Below are positions 43,942-51,626 of a stretch of 64,000 nucleotides of DNA, in pieces. How positions within the stretch are numbered: position 1 is the first letter of the stretch; each line of letters begins with the position of its first letter. A program made the translations under genes and the position numbers. The notes under the pieces are model-generated. The model was given only the letters and a program-made list of their open reading frames with translations, was not told the origin of the DNA and did no database searches. The stretch comes from an uncultured Muribaculaceae bacterium (GTDB taxonomy: Bacteria; Bacteroidota; Bacteroidia; Bacteroidales; Muribaculaceae), in the NCBI GenBank assembly GCA_910578095.1, contig CAJTOZ010000009.1, positions 1-64,000 of the forward strand. Direction: 5' to 3'.

Positions 43942-45077
43942 GCGGCCAGATGTAGCCTGTGGCCGGAGGCTTCGGCCGTTTCCTGCATGTTGGCGGGGCC
44001 GAAAGTGGACATGGCGAGGATGCCTCCCGGACGCAGTGTGCGCATGGCTTCCGCCACGAAGCGTTCCGGAGAGTTGAACCATTGTGCCGTCGATGCCGAC
44101 ACTATCATGTCGAGCGATGCTGTGGGCACGCTGCGGATGGCGGTCTCCGCATCGCAAGAGGTGTATCGGGCAGCGTCTATGCATTCCGGCGCCTCGGAGG
44201 CTATATCCCAGTATGTCATCCGGGCTGCGGGTTTCATGTCAAGTATGCGCCGCGACAGCAATCCCGTGCCGCAGCCCACTTCGAGCACCTCGGCGTGCCC
44301 GGATGCGAGTATGGCTCTGGTGTCGGTGTCGTGCAGCAGATTGGCCAGATAGTCGGCTATAAGAGCCTGAGCCTCGGCATGGGCGTCGTAGGTGGTGCGC
44401 GCGTTGTTGAAGCGCTCGGCCACGAGAGTCTTGTCTATGAAGTAGCCGTCCAGTATGTCCTGAAATGGCGGCAGATGCGGGCTGTCTATCTCCACTATGT
44501 CGCAATCCCGGAATGCGAGGCGCTGGGCCTCGGGCGGGAATATGGCGTCGCGTGCGGTGAGCAGATAGTGGTCGAAGCGGGGCTCCGCGGGCGAGCCATC
44601 GGAGCGCAGGCCTATGGCGCGCAGCTCGTCGCGCAGCTCGTCGACAGGTCTTTGCGGACGCATGGGGGCGAACTCGGCATAGGCTCGGGCTCCTCCGCAC
44701 ATACGGCGCATGAAGCGTTCGAGCGACCGGTCGTCGAGCCCATGGAGAGTGGCGGTGAAGATGTCGACGGGGATGCCCGCGCGATCGTGCACGGGGTGGG
44801 GGGTGCCACCCACGGCTATGCGGGCTGTGACGCGCGGCCCGAGGGCGCTGTGGCACATCTGGGCTGCATGCACTCCCATGGACCATGCGAGCACACACAC
44901 TTCGGCATATCCGGCTGTCCACTCCGGGTCGAAGTCGAGCGTGCGGTAGTCCCACACGGCCATTATATCGTAGCCGGGGCGGGAGAGATGCGCGAAAGGG
45001 CGCTCATCCATGCCCCAACCGGCGAAAATGACTATCAGGCGCGGGGCGCCGCAATGTTGTATGTAGGCGTGCTTCAT
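43914..45077 (-). CDS. bioC: BioG-BioC fusion, C-terminus cut by a frameshift
   Basis: This frame encodes 387 residues. Residues 1-215 are a BioG-type pimeloyl-ACP methyl ester esterase (alpha/beta hydrolase with Ser in LAWSMGVHAA and His in SPHLPPFQD). Residues about 220-387 are the N-terminal two thirds of BioC, the malonyl-ACP O-methyltransferase (SAM motif EVGCGTGLLSRR). BioC starts biotin synthesis by methylating malonyl-ACP, and BioG removes the methyl group at the end, so the fusion brackets the pimelate stage. The frame stops at 43914, about 75 codons before BioC should end. The start at 45077 overlaps the bioF stop (ATGA). GGGAAAG at 43920-43926, two codons before the stop, is a -1 slippery heptamer. 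Confidence 0.88.
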   Translation of the reverse strand: MKHAYIQHCGAPRLIVIFAGWGMDERPFAHLSRPGYDIMAVWDYRTLDFDPEWTAGYAEVCVLAWSMGVHAAQMCHSALGPRVTARIAVGGTPHPVHDRAGIPVDIFTATLHGLDDRSLERFMRRMCGGARAYAEFAPMRPQRPVDELRDELRAIGLRSDGSPAEPRFDHYLLTARDAIFPPEAQRLAFRDCDIVEIDSPHLPPFQDILDGYFIDKTLVAERFNNARTTYDAHAEAQALIADYLANLLHDTDTRAILASGHAEVLEVGCGTGLLSRRILDMKPAARMTYWDIASEAPECIDAARYTSCDAETAIRSVPTASLDMIVSASTAQWFNSPERFVAEAMRTLRPGGILAMSTFGPANMQETAEASGHRLHLAASSVWRGKP

Positions 45078-46186
45078 GCGTTGGCGAGTAGGGTTCGTAG
45101 CGGTGCCAGAGATTCTGCTGTCATGGCGGCGCTGATGGAAAAACGCAGCCTGTCGGTGCCCGGGGGCACTGTAGGAGTGCGTATGGGGAGCACATGGAAG
45201 CCGTGCCGCTCCAGATGCCGGGAGAGTTCGACGGCACGCCGCGGATTTCCTGCAATGAATGGCGCTATGTGAGATGGCTCCGACGACAGGCGGAGGATGG
45301 AGTAAAGCTCACGGGACAATGCGGCCAGATGGGCACGCTCGGCATCCATCTGCATCATGTGCCCGAACACAAAACGGTTCCACGCGGCGCATATAGGGGG
45401 CATGGCTGTGGAGAAGATGAGACTGCGGGCCTTGTTGACCATGAACTGCTTGCACCGCTCGCTCATGATGCCGTAGGCACCGGTGCCGGCGAGAGCCTTG
45501 CCGAGAGTACCCACCACGATGTCCACATCGGCGCCGCGCCCCGCTGCTTCAACGAGGCCGAGGCCGTGAGGACCGCATGCCCCTACGGCATGGGCCTCAT
45601 CTATATAGAGCATGGCGCCCGGCAGCGAGCGCTTGGCGTCGACAAGGGCGTCTATGTCGGCCCTGTCGCCGTCCATACTGTATATGCTCTCTGCTATTAT
45701 GAGCACGGATGGATATTCGCGTCCTTTCTTTTCAAGAATACGCCGCAGGTGGTTGTAGTCGTTGTGGCGGAAGCGTTCCATGGGCGCCCCTCCGAGACGC
45801 ACGCCGTCTATGATGCTGGCGTGCACGAGACGGTCGGCCACGATGAGTGTCCGCTTATCGGACGAGAGAGCCGATATCATGCCGGTGTTGGCATGATACC
45901 CGCTGTTGAAGAGCAGGGCAGGGCGCCCGTAGGCGTCGGCAAGGGTGCGCTCGAAGGCCTCGAATTCGCTCTGGTGTGAGGCCAGCAGGCGCGATGCTGC
46001 GGCGGTCATGGCATATCCGCGATCGGCGGCCTCGTCCATGAAGCTGCGGCGTAGGTCCTCCCGCCCGGCAATGCCCAGATAGTCGTTGCCGGAGAGATCC
46101 AGCACCGCCGAGCCACTGCAGTCATGTGGCAGGCGGCGGGTGTTGCCCTCGGCCTCAAGGCGCGATAGTGTGGCTTCGATATCCAT
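45074..46186 (-). CDS. bioF: 8-amino-7-oxononanoate synthase
   Basis: A 370-residue PLP enzyme of the alpha-oxoamine synthase family that condenses pimeloyl-ACP with alanine in biotin synthesis. The PLP lysine lies in GTLGKALAGTGAYG; SGNDYLG near the N-terminus and YIDEAHAVGACG are conserved blocks. I chose the ATG at 46186 because the family starts with a short helix before SGNDYLG; the open frame extends further upstream into bioA. Its stop overlaps the BioGC start by 4 bases and its start follows bioA by 2 bases. Confidence 0.95.
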   Translation of the reverse strand: MDIEATLSRLEAEGNTRRLPHDCSGSAVLDLSGNDYLGIAGREDLRRSFMDEAADRGYAMTAAASRLLASHQSEFEAFERTLADAYGRPALLFNSGYHANTGMISALSSDKRTLIVADRLVHASIIDGVRLGGAPMERFRHNDYNHLRRILEKKGREYPSVLIIAESIYSMDGDRADIDALVDAKRSLPGAMLYIDEAHAVGACGPHGLGLVEAAGRGADVDIVVGTLGKALAGTGAYGIMSERCKQFMVNKARSLIFSTAMPPICAAWNRFVFGHMMQMDAERAHLAALSRELYSILRLSSEPSHIAPFIAGNPRRAVELSRHLERHGFHVLPIRTPTVPPGTDRLRFSISAAMTAESLAPLRTLLANA

Positions 46187-46188
46187 GT

Positions 46189-47487
46189 CTATGGTTTTGC
46201 TGTGGCGGCTACGAGTTTGAGCAGGGTGGAGCAGAGTTGCGATATCTGCTGTGGGGTGGTCACGTAGGGGGGCATGATATACACGTTGCGCCCGAACGGA
46301 CGGATCCACACACCGTGTTCCACACACAGGCGCTGGAAAGCGCCTACATCCACGGGGTGGCAGGTCTCCACCACGCCTATCGATCCCAGCACGCGCACAT
46401 CGCTCACGCCGGGCATGTCGGCGGCAGGAGCGAGTTCGCGCCGCATCTGCGCCTCCATTGCGCCTACGAGCGAGGCCATATCCTGTTCGCGCATGATGCG
46501 CAGCGATTCGGCCGCCACCGCGCATGCCAGAGGATTGGCCATGAATGTGGGGCCGTGCATCAGCACACCGGCCTCGCCGCGCGATATGGTGTCGGCCACA
46601 TCGCGGGTGGTGAGCACGGCGCTGAGGGTCATGTAGCCGCCGGTGAGGCCTTTGCCCACACACATTATGTCCGGCTCCACGCCGGCGTGTTCCCACGCGA
46701 AGCATCGCCCTGTGCGCCAGAATCCGGTGGCTATCTCATCGAATATCACATATATCCCGCGCTCGCGGCATAGGGCTGCGGCCTGACGGAGATACTCGGG
46801 ATGGTAGAACCACATTCCGCCGGCACCTTGCACAATCGGCTCAAGAATGAGGGCGGCTATTTCGTCGGCATGCTTGTCGAGCACATCGCGCAGGGGCTCG
46901 ATATCGGCCGGATCCCATTCGGCTCCGAATCTGGAGCGTGGCTGCGGCACAAAATAGCGTATGGGCAGCGCGCTGCCGAAGGCGCTGTGCATGCCCGTGA
47001 CGGGATCGCACACGCTCATGGCATTCCACGTGTCGCCGTGATAGCCGCTGCGGATGGTCACGAAATTTGTGCGCCGGTGGTCGCCGCTGCGGCTTATGGC
47101 TGCCTGCACGGCCATCTTCATCGCCACTTCCACCGCCACAGAGCCGGAATCGGCATAAAATATATTGTGCATGGAGGGGGGAGCCATTTCCAGCAGCAGT
47201 TTGCCGAGCTCGATGGCAGGATCGTGGGTGAGGCCACCGAACATCACGTGGCTCATGGCATGCAACTGTCTCTCCGCCGCGGCGTTGAGGCGGGGGTGGT
47301 TGTAGCCGTGGCACGCGCACCACCACGACGACATGCCGTCGATGAGCTTGGCGCCGTCGGCCAGTGTGATCTCGGCGCCGGAGGCCGATGCCACCTTATA
47401 TGTGGGAAGCGGGTCGATGGTGGATGTGTACGGGTGCCAGAGGTGCTCCCGGTCCCACGCATCGTGCAGAGTTCTTTTCTGTTCCAT
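46189..47487 (-). CDS. bioA: Adenosylmethionine-8-amino-7-oxononanoate aminotransferase
   Basis: A 432-residue class III PLP aminotransferase that makes 7,8-diaminopelargonate using SAM as the amino donor. HLWHPYTSTI near the N-terminus is the BioA hallmark; the PLP lysine lies in CVGKGLTGGYMT and the PLP-binding Asp in VIFDEIATGF. It heads the operon; the TAACTTTG box ends 4 bases before its ATG. bioB is not in this window. Confidence 0.96.
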   Translation of the reverse strand: MEQKRTLHDAWDREHLWHPYTSTIDPLPTYKVASASGAEITLADGAKLIDGMSSWWCACHGYNHPRLNAAAERQLHAMSHVMFGGLTHDPAIELGKLLLEMAPPSMHNIFYADSGSVAVEVAMKMAVQAAISRSGDHRRTNFVTIRSGYHGDTWNAMSVCDPVTGMHSAFGSALPIRYFVPQPRSRFGAEWDPADIEPLRDVLDKHADEIAALILEPIVQGAGGMWFYHPEYLRQAAALCRERGIYVIFDEIATGFWRTGRCFAWEHAGVEPDIMCVGKGLTGGYMTLSAVLTTRDVADTISRGEAGVLMHGPTFMANPLACAVAAESLRIMREQDMASLVGAMEAQMRRELAPAADMPGVSDVRVLGSIGVVETCHPVDVGAFQRLCVEHGVWIRPFGRNVYIMPPYVTTPQQISQLCSTLLKLVAATAKP

Positions 47488-47491
47488 AGTG

Positions 47492-47499
47492 CAAAGTTA
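47492..47499 (-). promoter_or_regulatory. -7 element abutting the bioA start
   Basis: Minus-strand TAACTTTG ends 4 bases before the bioA ATG (47487). The -33 position falls near the T tract of the hairpin at 47523-47560, with a non-ideal match. The predicted mRNA would be almost leaderless. Confidence 0.65.
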
Positions 47500-47520
47500 C
47501 TCATTTTTGACCATTCGCCG

Positions 47521-47560
47521 AATAAAAAAAAGAGGTGGCCTAAACTTGTTAGACCGCCTC
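47521..47560 (-). terminator. Terminator-like hairpin in the repeat gap
   Basis: On the minus strand GAGGCGGTCTAA and TTAGGCCACCTC form a stem with one mismatch and one wobble, followed by eight T. No minus-strand gene lies between it and the tonB terminator, so it is either a transcription block before bioA or a copy of the same repeat. Confidence 0.55.
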
Positions 47561-47673
47561 ATAATAGCCATACAGTATAATGCGTGCCGAAGACTCGTCT
47601 CTACATTGAGGGGAGAACTTCGGGTGCGAGCCGCAATACAGTGTATAGAAATATGAAACTTCGTATGGGGAGA

Positions 47674-47760
47674 GGGTACAGAAGGACAAGAGAACATAAG
47701 AAACAAAATTTATTGATTATAGATTCTTTTGTTTCTTTTGTCGTTTTGTACTTCTGTGCC
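47674..47760. repeat. Imperfect long inverted repeat
   Basis: The arms 47674-47710 and 47723-47760 are inverted, imperfect copies (GGTACAGAAGGACAA...AAGAAACAAAA against the complement GGCACAGAAGTACAA...AAGAAACAAAAG) around a 12-base AT-rich centre. Short direct echoes (CTCGTCTCTACA near 47595 and CTCGTCCCTACA near 47780) flank it. No gene is seen in 47488-47875. Confidence 0.6.
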
Positions 47761-47804
47761 GACGAAAAGCGTATAAGGCTCGTCCCTACATGTGCGCGGC
47801 TTCA

Positions 47805-47844
47805 TAAAAAAGAGGCTGTCTGAATTTGTCAGACAGCCTCTTTA
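47805..47844 (-). terminator. Terminator of the exbB-exbD-exbD-tonB operon
   Basis: A perfect 13-bp stem (47811-47823 with 47829-47841) with a 5-base loop is followed by a T run on the minus strand. Its sequence resembles the hairpin at 47521-47560 (GAGG..G.CT.AA...TT.GAC.GCCTC). Confidence 0.9.
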
Positions 47845-47875
47845 GAGAGGTATTATGGAATTCAAAAGCGAATTC

Positions 47876-48727
47876 TTACTGGAGCTTGAAGGTCACAGGG
47901 AGAGTGTAGGTGACCTTAACGGGCTGACCGTTGTTACGACCGGGGTTCCACTTCGGCATGGCCTTCACTACACGGAGTGCTTCCTTGTCGAGAGCGGGAT
48001 GACGGCCGCGGATCACGCGTACCTTTTCGATAGTACCGGTCTTGGACACTTCGAATTCCACTACCACGCGGCCCTGCACGCCGTCTTCAGCTGCTGCTGC
48101 GGGGTAGTTGATGTGGTCGGAGAGCCACTTGTACATGGCTGCTTCGCCACCGACGAATTCAGGCTTCTGTTCCACCATAGCGATGTTGTAGACTTTTTCT
48201 TCTTCAACGGGCTTGGTTTCTGCGATAACCTGTTCCTTAACCTGCACTTTGTTAAGGTCGTTGGTACCTTCGGTGATATCGATGGCACCTGCCTGTGCTT
48301 CATTTTCCATCATCTTGTCCTGCTCTTTCACCTCTTTGTCCTTCTCGAACTCGTCGTCCTGGACGATGAGAAGGTCGGTGATGCGCTGCTCGTTGGCAAC
48401 TTCTTCAGGAGCGATGACTTCTTCGGGTTCATCGGGGATCTCGAATTGTTCTTCCTCTTCGATTTCCTCTTCTTCGGCCTCGTAGGTTACGATTTCCTGT
48501 TCGGTGGCCGAGACGATCTGCTCTTCTTCGGGCTTGGAGAATACGCCCTTCATCATGAGAATGAGAAGAACGAGGACCACTGCGAGGCAAGCGAGTACGA
48601 TGACAACCGCTTTGTTGTGGCGCGTAACGGAGCCCCCGCGGAGGGTATAGGCACCGAATTCTTTGTTTTTGCCTTCAAAGACAATGTCGCGCCATTCTTG
48701 TGATGAAAGATCTACGTCTTTAGCCAT
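47876..48727 (-). CDS. tonB: Energy transducer TonB
   Basis: A 283-residue protein spanning the periplasm. It has a cytoplasmic start, one membrane helix (about 38-58), a long acidic Glu-rich linker (about 75-170) and a C-terminal TonB domain (about 195-283) with YPAAAAEDGVQGRVVVEFEV and the NGQPVKVTYTLPV end. It carries proton-motive energy from ExbB/ExbD to outer-membrane receptors such as the BtuB-like protein here. It overlaps the upstream exbD by 8 bases. Confidence 0.95.
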   Translation of the reverse strand: MAKDVDLSSQEWRDIVFEGKNKEFGAYTLRGGSVTRHNKAVVIVLACLAVVLVLLILMMKGVFSKPEEEQIVSATEQEIVTYEAEEEEIEEEEQFEIPDEPEEVIAPEEVANEQRITDLLIVQDDEFEKDKEVKEQDKMMENEAQAGAIDITEGTNDLNKVQVKEQVIAETKPVEEEKVYNIAMVEQKPEFVGGEAAMYKWLSDHINYPAAAAEDGVQGRVVVEFEVSKTGTIEKVRVIRGRHPALDKEALRVVKAMPKWNPGRNNGQPVKVTYTLPVTFKLQ

Positions 48728-49496
48728 TTTGTGCGGGATTAGCGGGTTCGTTATTGGTCTTTCTTACAAGAGGACGGATGATGGTCTCGCCGGGGTGTGT
48801 CTGCTCGTAGTGTTTGAGCAGAACGGTGTCTACAGAGGTGGGCAGCTGAATGCTGTAACGCGAAATCTGGTTGATGTTCATTTCGTCGATAGCATTGATA
48901 AGGCCTTCGTAGGTGGTGTTGGGACCGGGTTTGATCACCACTACAGGACGGGTCTTGAGCGAGTCGGCGGCGTTCTGCTTGGCCAGCTTGTCAAATTCTT
49001 CCTTGGAGATCTCCTTGTTTTTCCAACGTTCCTTGAGGGTCTCGTATTCAGCCATAACCTGCTGGTTCTTGCCGCGGAGGATTTTGCGGATACCCTGGGC
49101 CTCGCGGTTCACGTTGCCGATGAACTGTTCCTTCGAGAGGTACTTGGAGGTTTGGAAGAGGGTGTCGGCGATACCTTCATAATAGTAGATATTGTGAATG
49201 GTCTTGCCGGTTTCACCGTCGATTTTGGGCTTGTCGCCCTCATATTCGGTGTCAAGAATCAGAGTGATGGCTTCAGACTGCTTTGCCTGGCTCTGCTGCT
49301 CTTTCTTCACGTTTTCATTGGTGGGGAGCACGATCTGCAGGGTCTGCGATTTGATCATGGTCGTACACAGCATGAAGAACGTGATCAGAAGCATGTTCAT
49401 ATCCACCATGGGGGTAAAGTCCACATGGATAGACATCTTTTTCTGGGCGCCTTTCTTTTTCTTGCCGCCCTTGTCGGATTGTTCTATTTGTGCCAT
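48720..49496 (-). CDS. exbD: ExbD/TolR-family biopolymer transport protein (second copy)
   Basis: A 258-residue inner-membrane protein, longer than the usual 140. A cytoplasmic start with DFTPMVDMNMLLITFF contains the essential membrane Asp. A periplasmic domain follows with an insertion of about 100 charged residues before the C-terminal Gln/Thr-rich end. Together with ExbB it forms the proton-driven motor for TonB. It lies 12 bases after the first exbD. Confidence 0.88.
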   Translation of the reverse strand: MAQIEQSDKGGKKKKGAQKKMSIHVDFTPMVDMNMLLITFFMLCTTMIKSQTLQIVLPTNENVKKEQQSQAKQSEAITLILDTEYEGDKPKIDGETGKTIHNIYYYEGIADTLFQTSKYLSKEQFIGNVNREAQGIRKILRGKNQQVMAEYETLKERWKNKEISKEEFDKLAKQNAADSLKTRPVVVIKPGPNTTYEGLINAIDEMNINQISRYSIQLPTSVDTVLLKHYEQTHPGETIIRPLVRKTNNEPANPAQNG

Positions 49497-49508
49497 TGTG
49501 TCTTTACT

Positions 49509-50327
49509 TTACTGGGTGGGTTCGTCTTCTGATTTGAGCGCAGTCATAAGGCTGAACTTGTTCAGCTTCATGGTCTGAAGGTTGTCAAAGACGAGCTGGA
49601 CGGTGGTGAAGGGGGTGTCCTTGTCGGCTTTGATGGCGATACCTTGTCCTTTACGCATCAGAGCGGTGTAGAGGTTGCTCAGGTTGGCGCGCTGTTCCTC
49701 CGTGAGGGAGGGGTCTTCGCGCTGTTCGTTGTTGATGCGCTGGGCCACGTTGTAGATGGCCTTGAGCCAGATCTGGAAGTCGTTGAGGCGTCCATCGCGG
49801 TTTTTGTTGTCGTTGATGGGTATACCGACGTTTACGTTGGTAAGGTCGCCTTGCTCCTTGTCGCGTTCGGTTACGCTCATGTCAAGCAGCTCGGGGAGAT
49901 GCTGGAAAGAGGTGCCGAACATGTTGGTCTGGCGGAACGCCGACTTTTGTGCGGCGTTCAGAGCGATCGGGGCGTTCTTGTGCTGTTCGTTGTAGATGGC
50001 CAAAGCTTCATCGAGCATCATGCCGCGGATGTTTTCGCTGGACAGTGTCGAGTCGGCGTCGCCGGTGAACGAGATGAAGAGTTTGCCTTCTACAGTGGAG
50101 GGATCATCGAGTTTGCCGCTCTTGTCGGCACTGGACACGAGGACGGTAACCACATTGTTCATGGGCACCTTTTCCTCGCTCACAGACGAGGGGGTGTATA
50201 CGATGGTCGGCTCTTTCTGCAGGAAGGTTGAAGTCAACATGAAGAAAGTAAGCAAAAGAACAGTCACGTCACTCATCGCGGTCATGTCGATGAGCGTACT
50301 CTTTCTTTTAATTTTTACTTTTCCCAT
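49509..50327 (-). CDS. exbD: ExbD/TolR-family biopolymer transport protein (first copy)
   Basis: A 272-residue homologue of the next gene. STLIDMTAMSDVTVLLLTFF holds the membrane helix with the functional Asp, followed by a long periplasmic domain (PTIVYTPSSVSEEKVPM and after). Two unequal ExbD subunits are usual in Bacteroidetes and may form a heteromeric motor with ExbB. It lies 47 bases after the exbB gene. Confidence 0.88.
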   Translation of the reverse strand: MGKVKIKRKSTLIDMTAMSDVTVLLLTFFMLTSTFLQKEPTIVYTPSSVSEEKVPMNNVVTVLVSSADKSGKLDDPSTVEGKLFISFTGDADSTLSSENIRGMMLDEALAIYNEQHKNAPIALNAAQKSAFRQTNMFGTSFQHLPELLDMSVTERDKEQGDLTNVNVGIPINDNKNRDGRLNDFQIWLKAIYNVAQRINNEQREDPSLTEEQRANLSNLYTALMRKGQGIAIKADKDTPFTTVQLVFDNLQTMKLNKFSLMTALKSEDEPTQ

Positions 50328-50374
50328 ATTTACCTGTTTGAGAGTTTGTTGTTGTTAAACCGGAAAATAGGGGA

Positions 50375-51205
50375 TTAGTGAGTAGCTGCAAACGTTTGTA
50401 CGATGCTGAAGCCGATCTCGTCGATGGCGTAGGTGAGGGTATCGATCTTGTTGGTGTAGTAGTTGTAGGAGATTACGGCGAAGGCACCGGTTGCGATACC
50501 GAAAGCGGTGTTGATAAGTGCCTCAGAGATACCGGTCGAGAGTTCGGTCGAGTCAGGAGCACCGCTCTGTGCGAGAGCCTGGAACGACTTGATCATACCC
50601 ATTACAGTACCGAGAAGACCGACGAGAGTACCGAGAGTGGTCATGGTAGCCACGATGGGGAGGTTCTGCTGCAGCGAGGGCATTTCCAGAGCGGTAGCTT
50701 CTTCAACTGCTTTCTGCAGGTTGAGCACCTTCTGCTCTTTGGTGAGCTCGGTGTTCTTGTCCATTTCCTCGTAGCTCTTGAGAGCGGCGGCAACTACGGC
50801 AGCCACGGTGCCCTGCTGCTTTTTGCAGAGTTCCTGAGCGCCTTTGATGTCGTTGGTGGCGAGGCTCTTTTTTACAGCGGCAATGAACTTGGTGATGTTG
50901 CCTTTGCCTTTGGCTGCGTTGAGGGCGAAGAAGCGTTCAACGGAAAGAACGATAACGGTGAGGAAGAGGGTCTGCAGAACAGGCACGATGAAACCACCCT
51001 TGTAGATGGTGCCCCAGATGTTCTGAGGATGGCCGTCTTCGTCGAAGTGCATGTCGTTGCCGAACCAGAAGATGAACAGGCAAACGGCTACCACTGCGCA
51101 AGCAATGATTACCCACATGGCGTTTTTGATGCCGGGGGCGTTGTTTTTCTTGTTGTCAGCTGCCTTGGCGGGCTTGGCGGCAACATTGGGCTTTTGAGCT
51201 TCCAT
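50375..51205 (-). CDS. exbB: MotA/TolQ/ExbB proton channel family protein
   Basis: A 276-residue inner-membrane protein with three or four helices. The conserved block LPIVATMTTLGTLVGLLGTVMG and the SEALINTAFGIATGAFAV helix are those of ExbB/TolQ proton channels. An N-terminal Lys/Ala-rich extension (about 1-25) is typical for Bacteroidales. It is the first gene of the energising operon. Confidence 0.93.
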   Translation of the reverse strand: MEAQKPNVAAKPAKAADNKKNNAPGIKNAMWVIIACAVVAVCLFIFWFGNDMHFDEDGHPQNIWGTIYKGGFIVPVLQTLFLTVIVLSVERFFALNAAKGKGNITKFIAAVKKSLATNDIKGAQELCKKQQGTVAAVVAAALKSYEEMDKNTELTKEQKVLNLQKAVEEATALEMPSLQQNLPIVATMTTLGTLVGLLGTVMGMIKSFQALAQSGAPDSTELSTGISEALINTAFGIATGAFAVISYNYYTNKIDTLTYAIDEIGFSIVQTFAATH

Positions 51206-51368
51206 AGTTGTTTTTAGATGAGTTTAAAATGGTGTTTGTTGATTGGTTAATAGTTTGTATCTTTATTGTTTCAGGCCGCGGAGTGCGGTCGGATTTGCGT
51301 ATCTGTCGGTTTTTGCGTGGTATTTGTTATGAGGGTTAATACATGTTGGTATGCGCAAATGCTACGCA

Positions 51369-51399
51369 AAAGTATAAAGGATTTTTCTCTTTTCAAAAT
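51369..51399 (-). promoter_or_regulatory. Promoter of exbB-exbD-exbD-tonB
   Basis: Minus-strand TTTG (51396-51399), a 19-base spacer and TACTTTTG (51369-51376). The leader to the exbB ATG is about 160 bases with no clear structured element. Between 51206 and 51626 (421 bases) this and the nqrA promoter are all I can identify. Confidence 0.75.
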
Positions 51400-51588
51400 A
51401 AAACCGCTTCAAATTTGCGAAAAAGGGGGCTCTATAAGGAATTTTAGGGGAATGGGAGCTTTTTTAGCCAAACTTGCGGCCTGCGGCGCCGCCCGGCTGT
51501 GAAAGCGGGGGTGTCCGACGCGGGAGTTTTTTTTAACGCCGGAGCGAAATTTTATTATTTTATATAAATATGTATAAAGAAAAGTTGG

Positions 51589-51596
51589 TAACTTTG
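51589..51596 (+). promoter_or_regulatory. -7 element of the nqr operon
   Basis: TAACTTTG lies 30 bases upstream of the nqrA ATG at 51627 in an AT-rich stretch; the -33 region is AT-rich without a clean TTTG. It is divergent from the exbB promoter. Confidence 0.6.
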
Positions 51597-51626
51597 CAGC
51601 TTAAAAATACAGTATATCTCAATACA

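Noticed and set aside
43687..44184. Upstream part of the -1 frame as a separate 165-residue gene
   Set aside because: Only the portion after about 43941 resembles BioC; the earlier codons are a shadow of the first frame.
51480..51545. GC-rich stretch with a run of eight T before nqrA as a terminator
   Set aside because: I could not draw a convincing stem directly before the T run on either strand.
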